64,000 bases of DNA from Cellulophaga sp. BC115SP (lineage in GTDB: Bacteria > Bacteroidota > Bacteroidia > Cytophagales > Spirosomataceae). The notes below the pieces were generated by a model, which searched no databases, was not told where the DNA came from, and worked only from the letters and a program-made list of their open reading frames with translations. Below are positions 49,118-60,100 of the stretch, piece after piece. The DNA is taken from the NCBI RefSeq assembly GCF_009905545.1, contig NZ_JAAALB010000003.1:281341-345340 (forward strand). Reading direction: 5' to 3'. The stretch's first letter is position 1. The number at the start of each line of letters is the position of its first letter. A program made the position numbers and the translations under genes.

Positions 49118-52100
49118 TTATGGTAAAACATTCATCGTGTACCAAGCTTCGGTACTCCACAGATTATTGCCATTTTGACTAACAATCGTTTTTCGGTTCA
49201 AATGGATATAAACAACGTGTTTACTTTTCATACCAGCTAGTTGTAGCGTTACTTTCTTGCGGTCGCTAGATATATTTACTGATTTCACAGGTAAGCTTTC
49301 ATTATCCAATTTTGGTCCACCATAATCGCCAGTTGGCTTAAACCACCATTGACGAATGTCGTAGTCTGACGCTTTTTCGCCAACACCTTCTTTCAATGGT
49401 TCTGTAAATTCAATTTCTACACCATCTGATTTGGCACGTACTGCCAGCATTTCGAAGGCTATATTATTATTGAAAGTGAGTTTTTGTAAACCATAACTAA
49501 GTTTTCCAGCGTGTCCCCAGTTGCCAGTTGAACCCACACCGCCAATATACAATGCGCCGTCTGGACTCCACACAAGGCGATTTACACCAGCTTCTAAACC
49601 TTGCGTAAATCTAAATACTGCACCTTGATATGTACCGTTTATTTTTTCGGCAAATACCCTTTTGATTCCTCCGTGGGTTACATCGCCGTGAATCATTTGA
49701 TTCTGATAAGGGCCAATATTAAGTTTGGCTGGTTGGCTTGGCGAATTACCAATTTCGTCTTGTGTAAGCCACACCACCGGCAGTGTTTCTTGTCGATTGG
49801 CAGTACCTTCAAAATCTACCGAACGAGAACCATACCATGCACCTTCTTGTAAATGAACGATTTTGTTGGCAGGTAACCAGTCTCCTTGATTATCGGCGAT
49901 AAAAATTTCATTATCTACTCCTAAACCTATGCCGTTGGGCGTTCTTAAACCCGAAGCTACAAACGAGAATGAACCATCTTTCTTTGAAATTTTGATGGCC
50001 TTTCCACGGTCAGGAATTTGTGGTTTGGTACTTGCACCACCCGGATTGATGGCTGTAGCAAGTGTTCCATAAAAATAACCATCTTTATAAACTAGCCCAA
50101 AAGCAAATTCATGGAAGTTGGCAGAGACTTTCCAGCCATTGCAAATGGTTTGGTACTCATCAATAATCTCGTCTTTATTTAAGTCAACTAGCTTGGTGAG
50201 TTCTTGCTTTTGCATGATGTAAATTTCATCATCTACTACTTTCAAACCCAATGGTTCGGCAAGTCCATAGGCAATGCGTTTCACTTGAATATCACTTGGA
50301 GAAGCCGCTTTGCGTCCGTCGATAATATACACAGAACCCAGAGAATCCCAAGTACTCACGACCATTCTACCATCAGATAGAAAATCCATTCCGCCGACTT
50401 TTGGCTGAAAATTGTCTGGTCTTGCTTGTGCCAAAGTAAAGCTTGGATGTACAGCAACCAGTGGCGATTGGTCGCCCGGAATATCATTTTTTTGAACTTT
50501 AATAGCCGTTTGTCCTGTATTTTTAATGGCAGATTCTTGATAGGTAAACACAGAAGGCGGAACTACGGCAAAAGCCTTGCTACCATAAGGTCGCCATTGC
50601 AACGAAAGCCCTTTGCCGTATAAACCTTGGTAGTATTCTAACCTGAATGGATGCTTACCAGGTTTTAAAATAGTTTCGCCGTCGGTAGGTTGCAAACCAT
50701 GATTTACGCCATTATCGATAATTAGTTTGTTATCAATAAAGAGTTTACCGCCATCATCACAAACTAATCTAAAGTCAATATTAGTTGTTTTCTTGATGTT
50801 GATAAAACCGCTAGCATAAATGGCAAAGTTATCCTTCAAATCACCAAAATCTTGTTCATCTAAATGTAAAGCATTGATAGAACCAGATTTTATAGGCAAC
50901 ATTTCATCATTTACTTCAGGTACTTCACCAATGGCATTGGCAAACTGATACACGTTAATAGCGATACCTTGTTTTTCGGTTTTAGTAGATTGGTTTGGTT
51001 TTTCTGCTTTGAGAATAATCTTGTAGGCAGGTCTTGGCATCAGTTTACTCGCAGCTTGTTCTCTTTCTTTGGCTGCATCGAGACTCATGATGTAAGAAAC
51101 CATTGCATCAGCATCTTCCTTTTTTAAAGTAGGGTGTGGCGACATCGGGATTTGTCCCCAATTACCAGCTCCGCCTTTGATTACCTTGGCAATAAGCGTA
51201 TTGCGGTTTTGCTCATTGTTTTCGTAACGTTCAGCGATGGCTTTGTACGATGGCCCCACCGTTTTTACGTCCTGATTATGACAGGTATTACAATCACTTT
51301 TGGCAAAAAGATTCGCAATCATTTCTGACCTGCTCATCGTTTGCGAAGCTAGAGGGTGTTCAGGTTTGGGTGTTAGGTGAATAGAAAATGAGGTTTTCCC
51401 CGTATTGTTTAACGTCAGTTTTCCATCAATTGCTTTAGAAACCTGATTTTGGCTTTGCTCATCACGTTGATTACTTATTGTAAATTTCCCATCCGTTGAA
51501 TAATCAGTGGTAGCCAGCATCGAAGCCAAGTGCATATTTACTGATAATTTAGCATCAGCTGGTATATTCTTTACCGTAAATACACGTTCGTATCCCGCTT
51601 TGCCATTTTCAGCCTCAAAGAATTCAGGTTTTTCTTCTACTAAAATTTTCTGACCTTGATAAGCTAATTCGTATTTCAGTATAACCTGATTGTTCAGAAT
51701 AGTATGACCTTTATAGTTGACTTCGGGCGTAATTTGTTTACCGTTTACTTCAATGTGCCACGGGTTTTCGTCTGGTTCTTCCATGTAGGTAATACCCGTT
51801 GAAATGGGTTGTGGCCCATGCGAAGAAGTGTAGACAGGGCCATTGAATTCTATTTTCCCTGTCCAAGCTTTGTACAATGAGGCTGTTTTAGTATTGTAAG
51901 CAAGCCAAAGCTTATTGTGCAAGGCAATACTTAAAACTCTGGTTTTTGAATCAAGAACAGAGCGTAAAACCCAAGCTTCACGAGGACGTGGAGTAGGGGC
52001 GATAGTTTGTCTTTTGAATGGTTTAAAGCCAGTAGAAGTACTGCCTGAACCAAGACTGGCTGTGCTAAGTACCGCACATAAAAATGCGGTACTTAGCACA

Positions 52101-52123
52101 GCCACAGGCTTGTAAGATTTCAT
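49118..52123 (-). CDS. Multidomain secreted enzyme: cytochrome c, PA14 and glucose/sorbosone-dehydrogenase-like propeller
   Basis: The protein is 1001 aa with a signal peptide region (MKSYKPVAVLSTAFLCAVLS). An N-terminal beta domain (about 50-255) is followed by a cytochrome c domain with a heme site CNTCH (278-282) and a candidate distal methionine in GQIPMSPHP. Next is a PA14-type carbohydrate-binding domain (about 385-500; LVCDDGGKLFIDNKLIIDN, FRLEYYQG). Then a six-bladed propeller resembling PQQ-type glucose/sorbosone dehydrogenases follows (LSDGRMVVSTWDSLGSVYII). The C-terminus is a small beta domain. It would oxidise a sugar outside the inner membrane and pass electrons to its own heme. 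It starts 11 bp after susD. The signal-peptide codons contain a perfect 19-bp inverted repeat. Confidence 0.8.
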   Translation of the reverse strand: MKSYKPVAVLSTAFLCAVLSTASLGSGSTSTGFKPFKRQTIAPTPRPREAWVLRSVLDSKTRVLSIALHNKLWLAYNTKTASLYKAWTGKIEFNGPVYTSSHGPQPISTGITYMEEPDENPWHIEVNGKQITPEVNYKGHTILNNQVILKYELAYQGQKILVEEKPEFFEAENGKAGYERVFTVKNIPADAKLSVNMHLASMLATTDYSTDGKFTISNQRDEQSQNQVSKAIDGKLTLNNTGKTSFSIHLTPKPEHPLASQTMSRSEMIANLFAKSDCNTCHNQDVKTVGPSYKAIAERYENNEQNRNTLIAKVIKGGAGNWGQIPMSPHPTLKKEDADAMVSYIMSLDAAKEREQAASKLMPRPAYKIILKAEKPNQSTKTEKQGIAINVYQFANAIGEVPEVNDEMLPIKSGSINALHLDEQDFGDLKDNFAIYASGFINIKKTTNIDFRLVCDDGGKLFIDNKLIIDNGVNHGLQPTDGETILKPGKHPFRLEYYQGLYGKGLSLQWRPYGSKAFAVVPPSVFTYQESAIKNTGQTAIKVQKNDIPGDQSPLVAVHPSFTLAQARPDNFQPKVGGMDFLSDGRMVVSTWDSLGSVYIIDGRKAASPSDIQVKRIAYGLAEPLGLKVVDDEIYIMQKQELTKLVDLNKDEIIDEYQTICNGWKVSANFHEFAFGLVYKDGYFYGTLATAINPGGASTKPQIPDRGKAIKISKKDGSFSFVASGLRTPNGIGLGVDNEIFIADNQGDWLPANKIVHLQEGAWYGSRSVDFEGTANRQETLPVVWLTQDEIGNSPSQPAKLNIGPYQNQMIHGDVTHGGIKRVFAEKINGTYQGAVFRFTQGLEAGVNRLVWSPDGALYIGGVGSTGNWGHAGKLSYGLQKLTFNNNIAFEMLAVRAKSDGVEIEFTEPLKEGVGEKASDYDIRQWWFKPTGDYGGPKLDNESLPVKSVNISSDRKKVTLQLAGMKSKHVVYIHLNRKTIVSQNGNNLWSTEAWYTMNVLP
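52058..52103. repeat. Perfect 19-bp inverted repeat inside the signal-peptide codons
   Basis: GGCTGTGCTAAGTACCGCA (52058-52076) is exactly complementary to 52085-52103, with an 8-nt loop. As a result the protein repeats AVLSTA. The hairpin starts about 20 nt after the ATG and only about 30 nt after the susD stop. Confidence 0.9.
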
Positions 52124-52134
52124 TAAAATTATAT

Positions 52135-53862
52135 TTAGTAACCAGGATTTTGCTTTAGTTGTGGAGAAGCGTTCAATACATTTTGTCCGATTGGGAAGAT
52201 GTCTGTGTGACTATCTTTATCAGGGTTTTTATCCCACCAAGCACCGGTACTGAACACACCCCAACGTACTAAGTCTGTTCTTCTTCTACCTTCTGCCAAG
52301 AATTCACGCATCCATTCGTCAAGCATTTCACGGTCTGTTAGTTCGCTACCACTAGCGCTATATAAACTTGGTGAACCTTCTGGGTAGTTGCGTTTACGTA
52401 CGGCATTCAATAGTGCTGCTGCACCTGCTTTGTCACCAGCTCTGTATTTACATTCTGCTAAAGAGTAATAAATTTCAGCAAAACGAACTTCTGCATAAGC
52501 CGAAGAAATTTTGTTCTGGTCGCTGCTAGGATAGAATGGATACTTCACAGGGAAAATACCTGAGTTGTTATCAGCATTGTTCATATTAGAAACTTTATCT
52601 GCAATGGCTGTTCCTGGTTTTGCATCAAGGAATTTGCCAACTTGGTCTCTTAAATAAAGAGGATATGGACCTTTGAATCCTCTAACAGTATCCTGCTTAC
52701 CAGATGAATTGACATAAGGTAAATAACCATACAAGAACATACCTTCACGCTTGCTGTTTCCAAGATTCTTATATTTTTTTAAACGTAAATCATCCTTATA
52801 TTTCTGGAATTTCACAAATGGTTTTCCTAAAGTAAAATTGTATTCTACGCCATCTACATCAAGACCCGGTTGCATAGCATATTTAGGGTTGGCATTACCG
52901 AAATCAGTAAATCCAAAATAGCTAGGAGCTAAGTTTGGTAACATCCAGAAATACATACCGCCATCATATTGCCAGTGTGTTAAACTGAAACTTCCCGGAA
53001 AGCCGAAGATTGTTTCTTTAGAAGTAGGGTTAGTGTAGTCAAAAGGGGCATCCCAACGGCTTTCTAATTCATAGCCACCATACACACCATTGATAATATC
53101 CTGAGATACTTTAGCACAATCAGCAAAGCGATCTGTGCCCGTATATACCTTAGCATTTAGATACAATCTTACTAATAATGCTGCTGCACCGCCTTTTGTC
53201 CAACGTCCAGCTACGTTATTACCCAAAGTAGTATTGGTAGAAAGTTGTGGAATGGCATCTTTCAGTTCTTTTTCAATGAAATTGAAAGCTTCCTGTGGTG
53301 GTACTTGTAATCCGCCAGCACTTTGTCCTTTTACTTTAGTAACGATGATGATATTTCTATAAAAATCTAATAAACGAAGATTTAACCATGCACGAAGCAC
53401 CTTTAGTTCGGCAATCATTCCATCTACTTCAGCACGTGTCATGTTGAATCTAGCGGGGTCTGAAATTCCCTCTAAGTCTTCAATGGAGTTTGTTGCTAGT
53501 GTTACACCGCCGTAGAGGGCATTCCAAGGGTCGCTAGTGAAACCGTCGTTTGGCGTCCAAGTATGGTAATGTACACGTTGGAACTGACCACCATCAAACC
53601 AGTCACCTTGGCGGTTGGGTGTCATCATTTCGTCTGAACTATTTTCTTGTAGCATAAATGTATTACCACCTTGAATACTCCAATAGCTATGCTCAAAAGG
53701 ACGTAAAAAATCTCGGATTACGTCGTCACGTGTTTGGAGAAAGTTTTCTGAAGTAATCCTGTCGTATAGCTCTTCGTCCAGATTAGTACAGCCTATTGTC
53801 ATTGACAGAAGGATACAGGTAGAAAACCGAAGTAAGTATTTTGAAATAATATTCTTTTTCAT
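52135..53862 (-). CDS. susD: SusD/RagB-family outer-membrane lipoprotein
   Basis: The protein is 575 aa. The lipoprotein signal ends at TIGC (Cys25) followed by TNLDEELYDRITSENF, the usual SusD start. The TPR-like helical core is visible (NALYGGVTLATNSIEDLEG, VLRAWLNLRLLDFYRN, and late ISSAYAEVRFAEIYYSLAECKYRAGDKAGAAALLNAVRKRN, with LLDEWMREFLAEGRRRTDLVRWG). SusD proteins bind a glycan at the cell surface and cap the SusC transporter, encoded 22 bp upstream. The bound sugar cannot be told from sequence. Confidence 0.95.
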   Translation of the reverse strand: MKKNIISKYLLRFSTCILLSMTIGCTNLDEELYDRITSENFLQTRDDVIRDFLRPFEHSYWSIQGGNTFMLQENSSDEMMTPNRQGDWFDGGQFQRVHYHTWTPNDGFTSDPWNALYGGVTLATNSIEDLEGISDPARFNMTRAEVDGMIAELKVLRAWLNLRLLDFYRNIIIVTKVKGQSAGGLQVPPQEAFNFIEKELKDAIPQLSTNTTLGNNVAGRWTKGGAAALLVRLYLNAKVYTGTDRFADCAKVSQDIINGVYGGYELESRWDAPFDYTNPTSKETIFGFPGSFSLTHWQYDGGMYFWMLPNLAPSYFGFTDFGNANPKYAMQPGLDVDGVEYNFTLGKPFVKFQKYKDDLRLKKYKNLGNSKREGMFLYGYLPYVNSSGKQDTVRGFKGPYPLYLRDQVGKFLDAKPGTAIADKVSNMNNADNNSGIFPVKYPFYPSSDQNKISSAYAEVRFAEIYYSLAECKYRAGDKAGAAALLNAVRKRNYPEGSPSLYSASGSELTDREMLDEWMREFLAEGRRRTDLVRWGVFSTGAWWDKNPDKDSHTDIFPIGQNVLNASPQLKQNPGY

Positions 53863-53884
53863 GTTAGGAGTTTTAATCAGGAAA

Positions 53885-56881
53885 TTAAAAAGTAAGTTGT
53901 AAGCCCATCAACAATTGGGTTGTAGAAGGGTAGTAGTTTAATGAACTATTAACACCCGGATATAACCCGTTGACTTGTACTAAGTCTGGGTCGCCACCAG
54001 TGTATTTCGTGAACGTAGCCAAATTTCTAGTAGTAGCATAGATACGTGCCGATTTCATAAACTTAACTTTCAAAGGCTGAGTATAACTTAAGGTAATATT
54101 GTCCACTTTCAAGAACCCACCCGGTTCCAAGAAATAATCTGAGAGCGACGAGTAAGTTGAGGTATTGGTAAGTTTTGAGTATTTACCACCATCATAAGCT
54201 GAAGCAAGGACGTTTGCATTTTCTTGTGTAGCAGGCGTACCTAAGTAGAAAGCATAAGTATTAAATAACTGATAACCAAACGCCCCACGAAGGAATATAC
54301 TCAAATCCCAATTTTTGTATTTGAAATTGTTTGAAATACCTGTAGTGAATTTAGGAAGACCATTTCCTATAAATTGTTTATCGTCGTTGTTAGCTTGATT
54401 TGCTGGGATGATATCGCCGTTTTTGTTGTACACTAATAATGCACCACTTTCATTTACTCCTGCTGATTTGAGTGCATAGAAACTACCGATGCGTCTATCT
54501 TCTTGCAAACGTTGAAGAGTACCAGGGCTGCCCGGTGCTGGCATTCCTACAACGTCGATATAAGTTTGTCCTTTGAACAAGTCGCTAGAGAAGGATACAA
54601 ATTTGTTGTCATTGTATGCCCCTGTCAAGCTTAGGTTATAGCTAAAGTCTCCTTTGTTTACCACAGCCGCACTTAACTGTAATTCAACCCCTGTGTTTCT
54701 CATCGTACCTACGTTAGCAAAAGTACTTCCCTGAATATTCGGTGGGTTTGGTACGTTGTAAGAACCTAACAAATCTTTGTTAGTACGCACGTAGTAGTTT
54801 ACGCTACCGCTGATTTTGTTATCCAATAATGCAAAGTCGAGACCAGCATTGAAGTTGATGGCTTTTTCCCAACGTAAGTTATAGTTGGTGTTTTGGCTTG
54901 GTCCCCATACTTGGTAGGAAGTACCATTGAATGGGTAATAACCATAGCTACCATACGTATCAAGGGATAAGTAATTGCCAAAATCTTGGTTACCTGTTTC
55001 ACCATAATCGGCACGTAGCTTTAATTCATTCAACCAAGAAACACCCTTCATGAAGTTTTCTTGCGTTAGGTGCCATGCAGCAGAAGCAGCAGGGAAGTAA
55101 CCCCATTTGTTATCGTAGCCAAATTTCGAAGAACCTTCTTTACGAAGACTTACTGATAAGTAATATTTTTGATCAAAATCATAGTTCAAACGGCCAAAGA
55201 AAGCAATCAATTTAGAGCTATTTCTGTATGAGCCTACGTTGTTGATTCCTTTTTCTAAGTTCCAAAGACCTGTTCCTAAAGCGTTGTAAGTAAGTACATT
55301 CGAAGGGAACTTCTCGTTGCTAGCGCCAAAACCTGATGCCGTAAAATATTGATATGAATATCCAGCGAGTAGTTTAATTGAATGTTTTTTGATGTCTAAA
55401 AAGTAATTGCCTAACCATTCAACACTTTTCTGGTCGTACTCATCCAACGATTGTGAAGCAGTATTACGACCACTACCATTGATTACTGGTGTAATAGTAG
55501 ATGGCGTAAAGTTCATGTTACGATACGAAGAACTTACTTCCCCAAAAGTTACGCTAGTATTTAAGTTTTGAAGAATGTTCAACTTCGCAGAGCCATTGAA
55601 ATCCAATAACTTAAACTCTTGGTCAGCCAAAATATTCTTAGCAATTTCTACAGGGTTGTTAGCAAAAAAACCAGAAGTAATATAGTTGTATTTGCCCGCA
55701 GCATCCTTAACTGATAAAGTAGGATTTAGAGTGAGAGCATAGTTAAATCCGCTGTAGTCTGCTCCACTTGTTTTTGCATAGCGTGGGGCTGCACTAAATG
55801 TCAAAGCCACCAAATTGTTTGCTGAAGTGTGATTGATATTAACACGACCACCGTACTCTCTTTTTGCTGAACGTAGGTCAATTCCTTCAGCATCCCTAAA
55901 GTCTAATGAAGTGAAGTAGTTCGTTTGGCCGTTTCCGCCAGAAAATTGTAAGGTATGTTTTTGAGAGAAAGAAGGTGCACGGCTTACTTCTTTCATCCAG
56001 TTGGTATTTCCACCAAAATCTACACCACGTTTATTCGTAAGGAATTGGTCTTTAGAAAGTACCTTCAATTCATTGGCTAGATAATCAAAGGTGACATAGC
56101 TATCATAAAACAAACGAGGTTCGGCAGAGCCTTTTTTCGTAGTGATTACAATAACCCCATTACTACCACGTGTTCCATAGATTGCAGATGCCGCACCGCC
56201 TTTTAGTACGTCGATAGATTCAATCTCGTTTTGATTGATGTTATCGATATTTCCACCTGGAATGCCGTTTACGACAAACAATGGTCCAAGACCTGCACTA
56301 CGTGAAGATGCTCCACGAAGCTGGATACTAGGTGATGAGTTTGGGTCAGCGCTGGCTGTATTGGTTACCGAAAGCCCCGCTACTTTTCCTTGGATAGCCA
56401 TCAATGGGTTATTGCCACCTACACGCAATAAATCCTTTGAGCCTAGGTGAGTAATAGCACTTGAAACCTCTCTTTTGTTCAATGAACCATAACCGATTAC
56501 TACTACTTCTTCTAAGGTTTTTTGGTCTTCTTCTAGTGTGATTTCTACTAAGGATTTGTTTTTTACATCGACTTCTTTGGTGAGATACCCTACGTGAGAA
56601 ATGGTTAATATTTTTGCATCAGAAGAAAGCGTTAGTGTAAATTTTCCATTACCATCACTTCTCGTTCCATTGCTAGTACCTTTCTCAAGTATCGAAACAC
56701 CCGGTAAAGCACCTTGTTTGTCCATAATTTTACCAGAAATAGAGGTGTTTTTCTGAGCCAGAGCGGCTCCAGATATAGCTACAAGCATACTGAAAAGCAC
56801 TGCAAAGGCTGTCTTTGGAGATAGTCCGCTTTGCAAAAGCTTTTTCGTACCTTGTGCCAATTTGTACAAGTTTTTTTTCAT
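53885..56881 (-). CDS. susC: SusC/RagA-family TonB-dependent transporter
   Basis: The ATG at 56881 gives 998 aa (MKKNLYKLAQGTKKLLQSGL), with an unusually long signal region ending near ALAQ. The N-terminal carboxypeptidase-regulatory domain (about 48-120, SGKIMDKQGALPGVSILEKG) is followed by the TonB-box-like EEVVVIGYGSLNKREV, the plug (QLRGASSRS, ESIDVLKGGAASAIYGTRGSNGVIVITTKKG) and a 22-strand barrel ending MGLQLTF. It imports oligosaccharides with SusD using TonB energy. It is first in the operon with susD and the cytochrome/PA14 enzyme, and divergent from the hybrid sensor-regulator. Confidence 0.95.
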   Translation of the reverse strand: MKKNLYKLAQGTKKLLQSGLSPKTAFAVLFSMLVAISGAALAQKNTSISGKIMDKQGALPGVSILEKGTSNGTRSDGNGKFTLTLSSDAKILTISHVGYLTKEVDVKNKSLVEITLEEDQKTLEEVVVIGYGSLNKREVSSAITHLGSKDLLRVGGNNPLMAIQGKVAGLSVTNTASADPNSSPSIQLRGASSRSAGLGPLFVVNGIPGGNIDNINQNEIESIDVLKGGAASAIYGTRGSNGVIVITTKKGSAEPRLFYDSYVTFDYLANELKVLSKDQFLTNKRGVDFGGNTNWMKEVSRAPSFSQKHTLQFSGGNGQTNYFTSLDFRDAEGIDLRSAKREYGGRVNINHTSANNLVALTFSAAPRYAKTSGADYSGFNYALTLNPTLSVKDAAGKYNYITSGFFANNPVEIAKNILADQEFKLLDFNGSAKLNILQNLNTSVTFGEVSSSYRNMNFTPSTITPVINGSGRNTASQSLDEYDQKSVEWLGNYFLDIKKHSIKLLAGYSYQYFTASGFGASNEKFPSNVLTYNALGTGLWNLEKGINNVGSYRNSSKLIAFFGRLNYDFDQKYYLSVSLRKEGSSKFGYDNKWGYFPAASAAWHLTQENFMKGVSWLNELKLRADYGETGNQDFGNYLSLDTYGSYGYYPFNGTSYQVWGPSQNTNYNLRWEKAINFNAGLDFALLDNKISGSVNYYVRTNKDLLGSYNVPNPPNIQGSTFANVGTMRNTGVELQLSAAVVNKGDFSYNLSLTGAYNDNKFVSFSSDLFKGQTYIDVVGMPAPGSPGTLQRLQEDRRIGSFYALKSAGVNESGALLVYNKNGDIIPANQANNDDKQFIGNGLPKFTTGISNNFKYKNWDLSIFLRGAFGYQLFNTYAFYLGTPATQENANVLASAYDGGKYSKLTNTSTYSSLSDYFLEPGGFLKVDNITLSYTQPLKVKFMKSARIYATTRNLATFTKYTGGDPDLVQVNGLYPGVNSSLNYYPSTTQLLMGLQLTF

Positions 56882-57034
56882 CAAAATGGTTGTTTAGATG
56901 GATTTATAGAATCCATTATTGTTACTATTTGATTAATAAATTGGATATAATTGAAAATTTTCACGAAGTTCCTGCTTAATTTATTAATGGAATAATCGCT
57001 GAGTCTCAATTTAAAATCAATCTGTCTCAATGTT

Positions 57035-57042
57035 TATTTTTG
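57035..57042 (+). promoter_or_regulatory. Possible -7 element of the hybrid two-component gene
   Basis: TATTTTTG, an exact TAnnTTTG match, 88 bp before the GTG start; no clear -33 TTTG. Confidence 0.3.
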
Positions 57043-57129
57043 TAAAAAAACAGTAATTACATAGGGATATATTTACAAAAGTTGCTGTACAAGCATCCTT
57101 TAATACTATCATTATTTAGAAAGAATTAG

Positions 57130-60100
57130 GTGAAAAATATTCTCATTACGATTTGTGGTTTACTCTTTAGTATAGCTTGTGCAGGGCAGGATGTTCGGTA
57201 TTACTTCAAAAGCTATAAGGTTTCAGATGGGTTGTCGGGCAATGCCACTCGTGATATTATTCAAGATAAAAAGGGTTTTATTTGGATTGCCAGTCGTAAT
57301 GGGTTGAATCGATTTGACGGAAATACATTCAAAATCTTCAGAAACAAACATGGTGACTCTACTAGCCTTGGCGATGATGCGGTATCGTCTATATATGAGG
57401 CTCAAGATGAAAAACTATGGATAGGAACACATAAGGGTATATACATTTACAACCCCCTTACAGAACGATTTACGGCTTTCAAATTAATTCCTCCAGGTGA
57501 GGTTCGGATGTTGAGAGGCGATTATAACGGAGGTATTTGGATTATCGCTGATCATCAATTGTATCGGTATAATCAAAAAACAGGTAAAGTTCAGACTTTT
57601 GGTTGGGCAGGTTATACCGTCTCTATTCATGTTTCAGAGGCACGGAAAGTTTGGATTGCTAGTGGTAATGGTACAATCAGCTATTACAATGCTCAAAAAG
57701 GAGATTTTACCTCGTATGATTTTTCAAAATTAACAGGAGGAAGAGAGATATTCACCGATATGATTCTTCATACAGTTTCAGATACAACCTTGTTGGTCGG
57801 AAACATGAAAAAACTATGGTTATACAATTATAAGGCTGGAAAAGTTGTTGATATTTCTAAAAATGCCGCTCAAAAAGATGGCATTCATGTTTATTCCATC
57901 TTGCAGAATAATGGTAAGTTGTGGCTTGGTACAGAATCAGGGCTTTTTATTTTAGACCTCAAAAAACTTCAGTTTAAACATATCCAAAAAGAAAAATACA
58001 ATCCCTATTCCATTACTGATAATATTATCAACGGGATTTTCAAGGATAAAGAAGATGGAATATGGCTTAGCACTCAGTTTGGAGGTGTAAATTACTATTC
58101 TTCCGAATTCAATCGTTTCAAAAAGTATTTTCCTTTACCTAACAATAGTATCAGCGGAAGTCTGATTCACGAAATTTGTATGGACCAGTACGGCAAACTC
58201 TGGATTGGTACAGAAGATGCTGGGCTCAATCAACTGGATTTGAAAACAGGTAAAATCAAATCTTTCCTGCCTGATGGTAAAAAAGGAAGTATTACCTACC
58301 GAAATTTGCATGGCTTAGTAGCCGATGGCGACCGCCTATGGATAGGTACCTACGAGCATGGACTCGATGTAATGGATTTGAAAACCAATAAAGTAATTCG
58401 GCATTATTCGAGAGAATCCCCTCGATCATTTGGGAGTAATTTTATTGTCACACTGTACAGAACTCGCGAGGGAGATATTTTGGTAGGTACATGGTCTGGT
58501 TTGTATAAATACAATCGAGATACCGACGATTTTACAAGAATGGAGTTCTTTAATACTCAAATCCAGAGTATTCATCAAGACGCACAAGGTACACTTTGGG
58601 CTTCTAGTTATGGGAACGGCGTCTTTTATTATAATCCTATCACCAACAAAAAAGGCAGAATTCAATACGTGGCAGGTAACAAAAATGGACTACTTGACAA
58701 CTATGTTAACAGCCTTTTCCAGAGTAAAAATGGCGATTTTTGGTTTTGTACCGAACATGGACTTTCGAGATACAACCCAATTTTAGGGAAATTTAAAAAC
58801 TATCGTACCGAGGATGGACTACTAGATAATCAGGTTTTTAGAGTGGTGGAAGATGATAAAGGAAACTGTTGGGTCTCTACATCCAGAGGCTTGTCCATGC
58901 TCAACCTAAAAACAGATAAATTCTCCAATTATACAGAAGCAAATGGGCTTCCTAGCGAACAGTTCAATTATAATTCTTCTTGCAAGAGCGCAGATGGCAC
59001 CTTGTTTTTTGGTACAGTAGCTGGGATGATTAGCTTCAAACCCGAATCTTTTATCAAAAATACCTACATTCCTGCCGTGTATATCACTGGTATTAGAGCC
59101 AACGGTAAAGAGTTAAGTATAGCCGATAAGGAAGCATCAATTACCCAATCACCCATTTACACTGATAAAATTAAACTTCCCTACGACCGCTCCAACCTGA
59201 GTTTTGATGTAGCGCTACTCAGTTATGTTATTCCCAAAATGAATAGTTTTCAGTATCAAATGCAGGGCTTAGATAACCAGTGGTATAGCTTGTCGAGTCA
59301 GCGTAAAATATCTTTTTCCAAACTCCAACCCGGTCATTATGTGTTAAGGATTAAAGGAGCGAACAACGATAATGTTTGGAGTATCCAAGAAACAAAACTC
59401 AGTATCGACATTATGCCACCTTGGTGGGCTTCTGGCTGGGCTTATGTGTCTTATTTTGTTCTATTCTGTACAATTGCCGTTGTGCTATTTAGGTACTATC
59501 ACTTAGCAATTAGTGAAAAAAATAAAAGAGAAATAGAGACTATCCAGATTGGTAAAGAACGAGAAATTTATAATGCCAAAATTGACTTTTTTACGAATGT
59601 TGCCCACGAAATCAAAACACCATTAACATTAATCAAAATGCCATTAGATAAACTACTATCTGATAAGAACACCAATCCAGAAACATTTGATAATTTGAAT
59701 ATGATTAAAAAGAATACCAATCGCCTCATCGACCTTACTAATCAATTATTAGATTTCCGAAAAGCAGAAGCAAATAACTTTAGTTTGAATTTCACCAAAA
59801 CCGACATCAACGAGTTACTCAATGAGGTGTTTACGATCTTCAAGCCAGCAGCAGAACAGAAAAAACTAAACTATAAAATTGAGCTGCCTAGAATAACCCT
59901 ACATGCCTATGTCGATATCGAGGCCTGTAAAAAGATTATTAGCAATCTAATCAATAATGCTGTTAAATATGCCGACACTTCGGTGAAAGTAAAGCTCCTG
60001 CCATTTAGTAGCGATGATTTACTTTTTCACATTGAGTTTACCAATGACGGTTTTATTATTGATCATGAAAGTAAAGAAAAAATCTTCGAACCTTTCTTTC

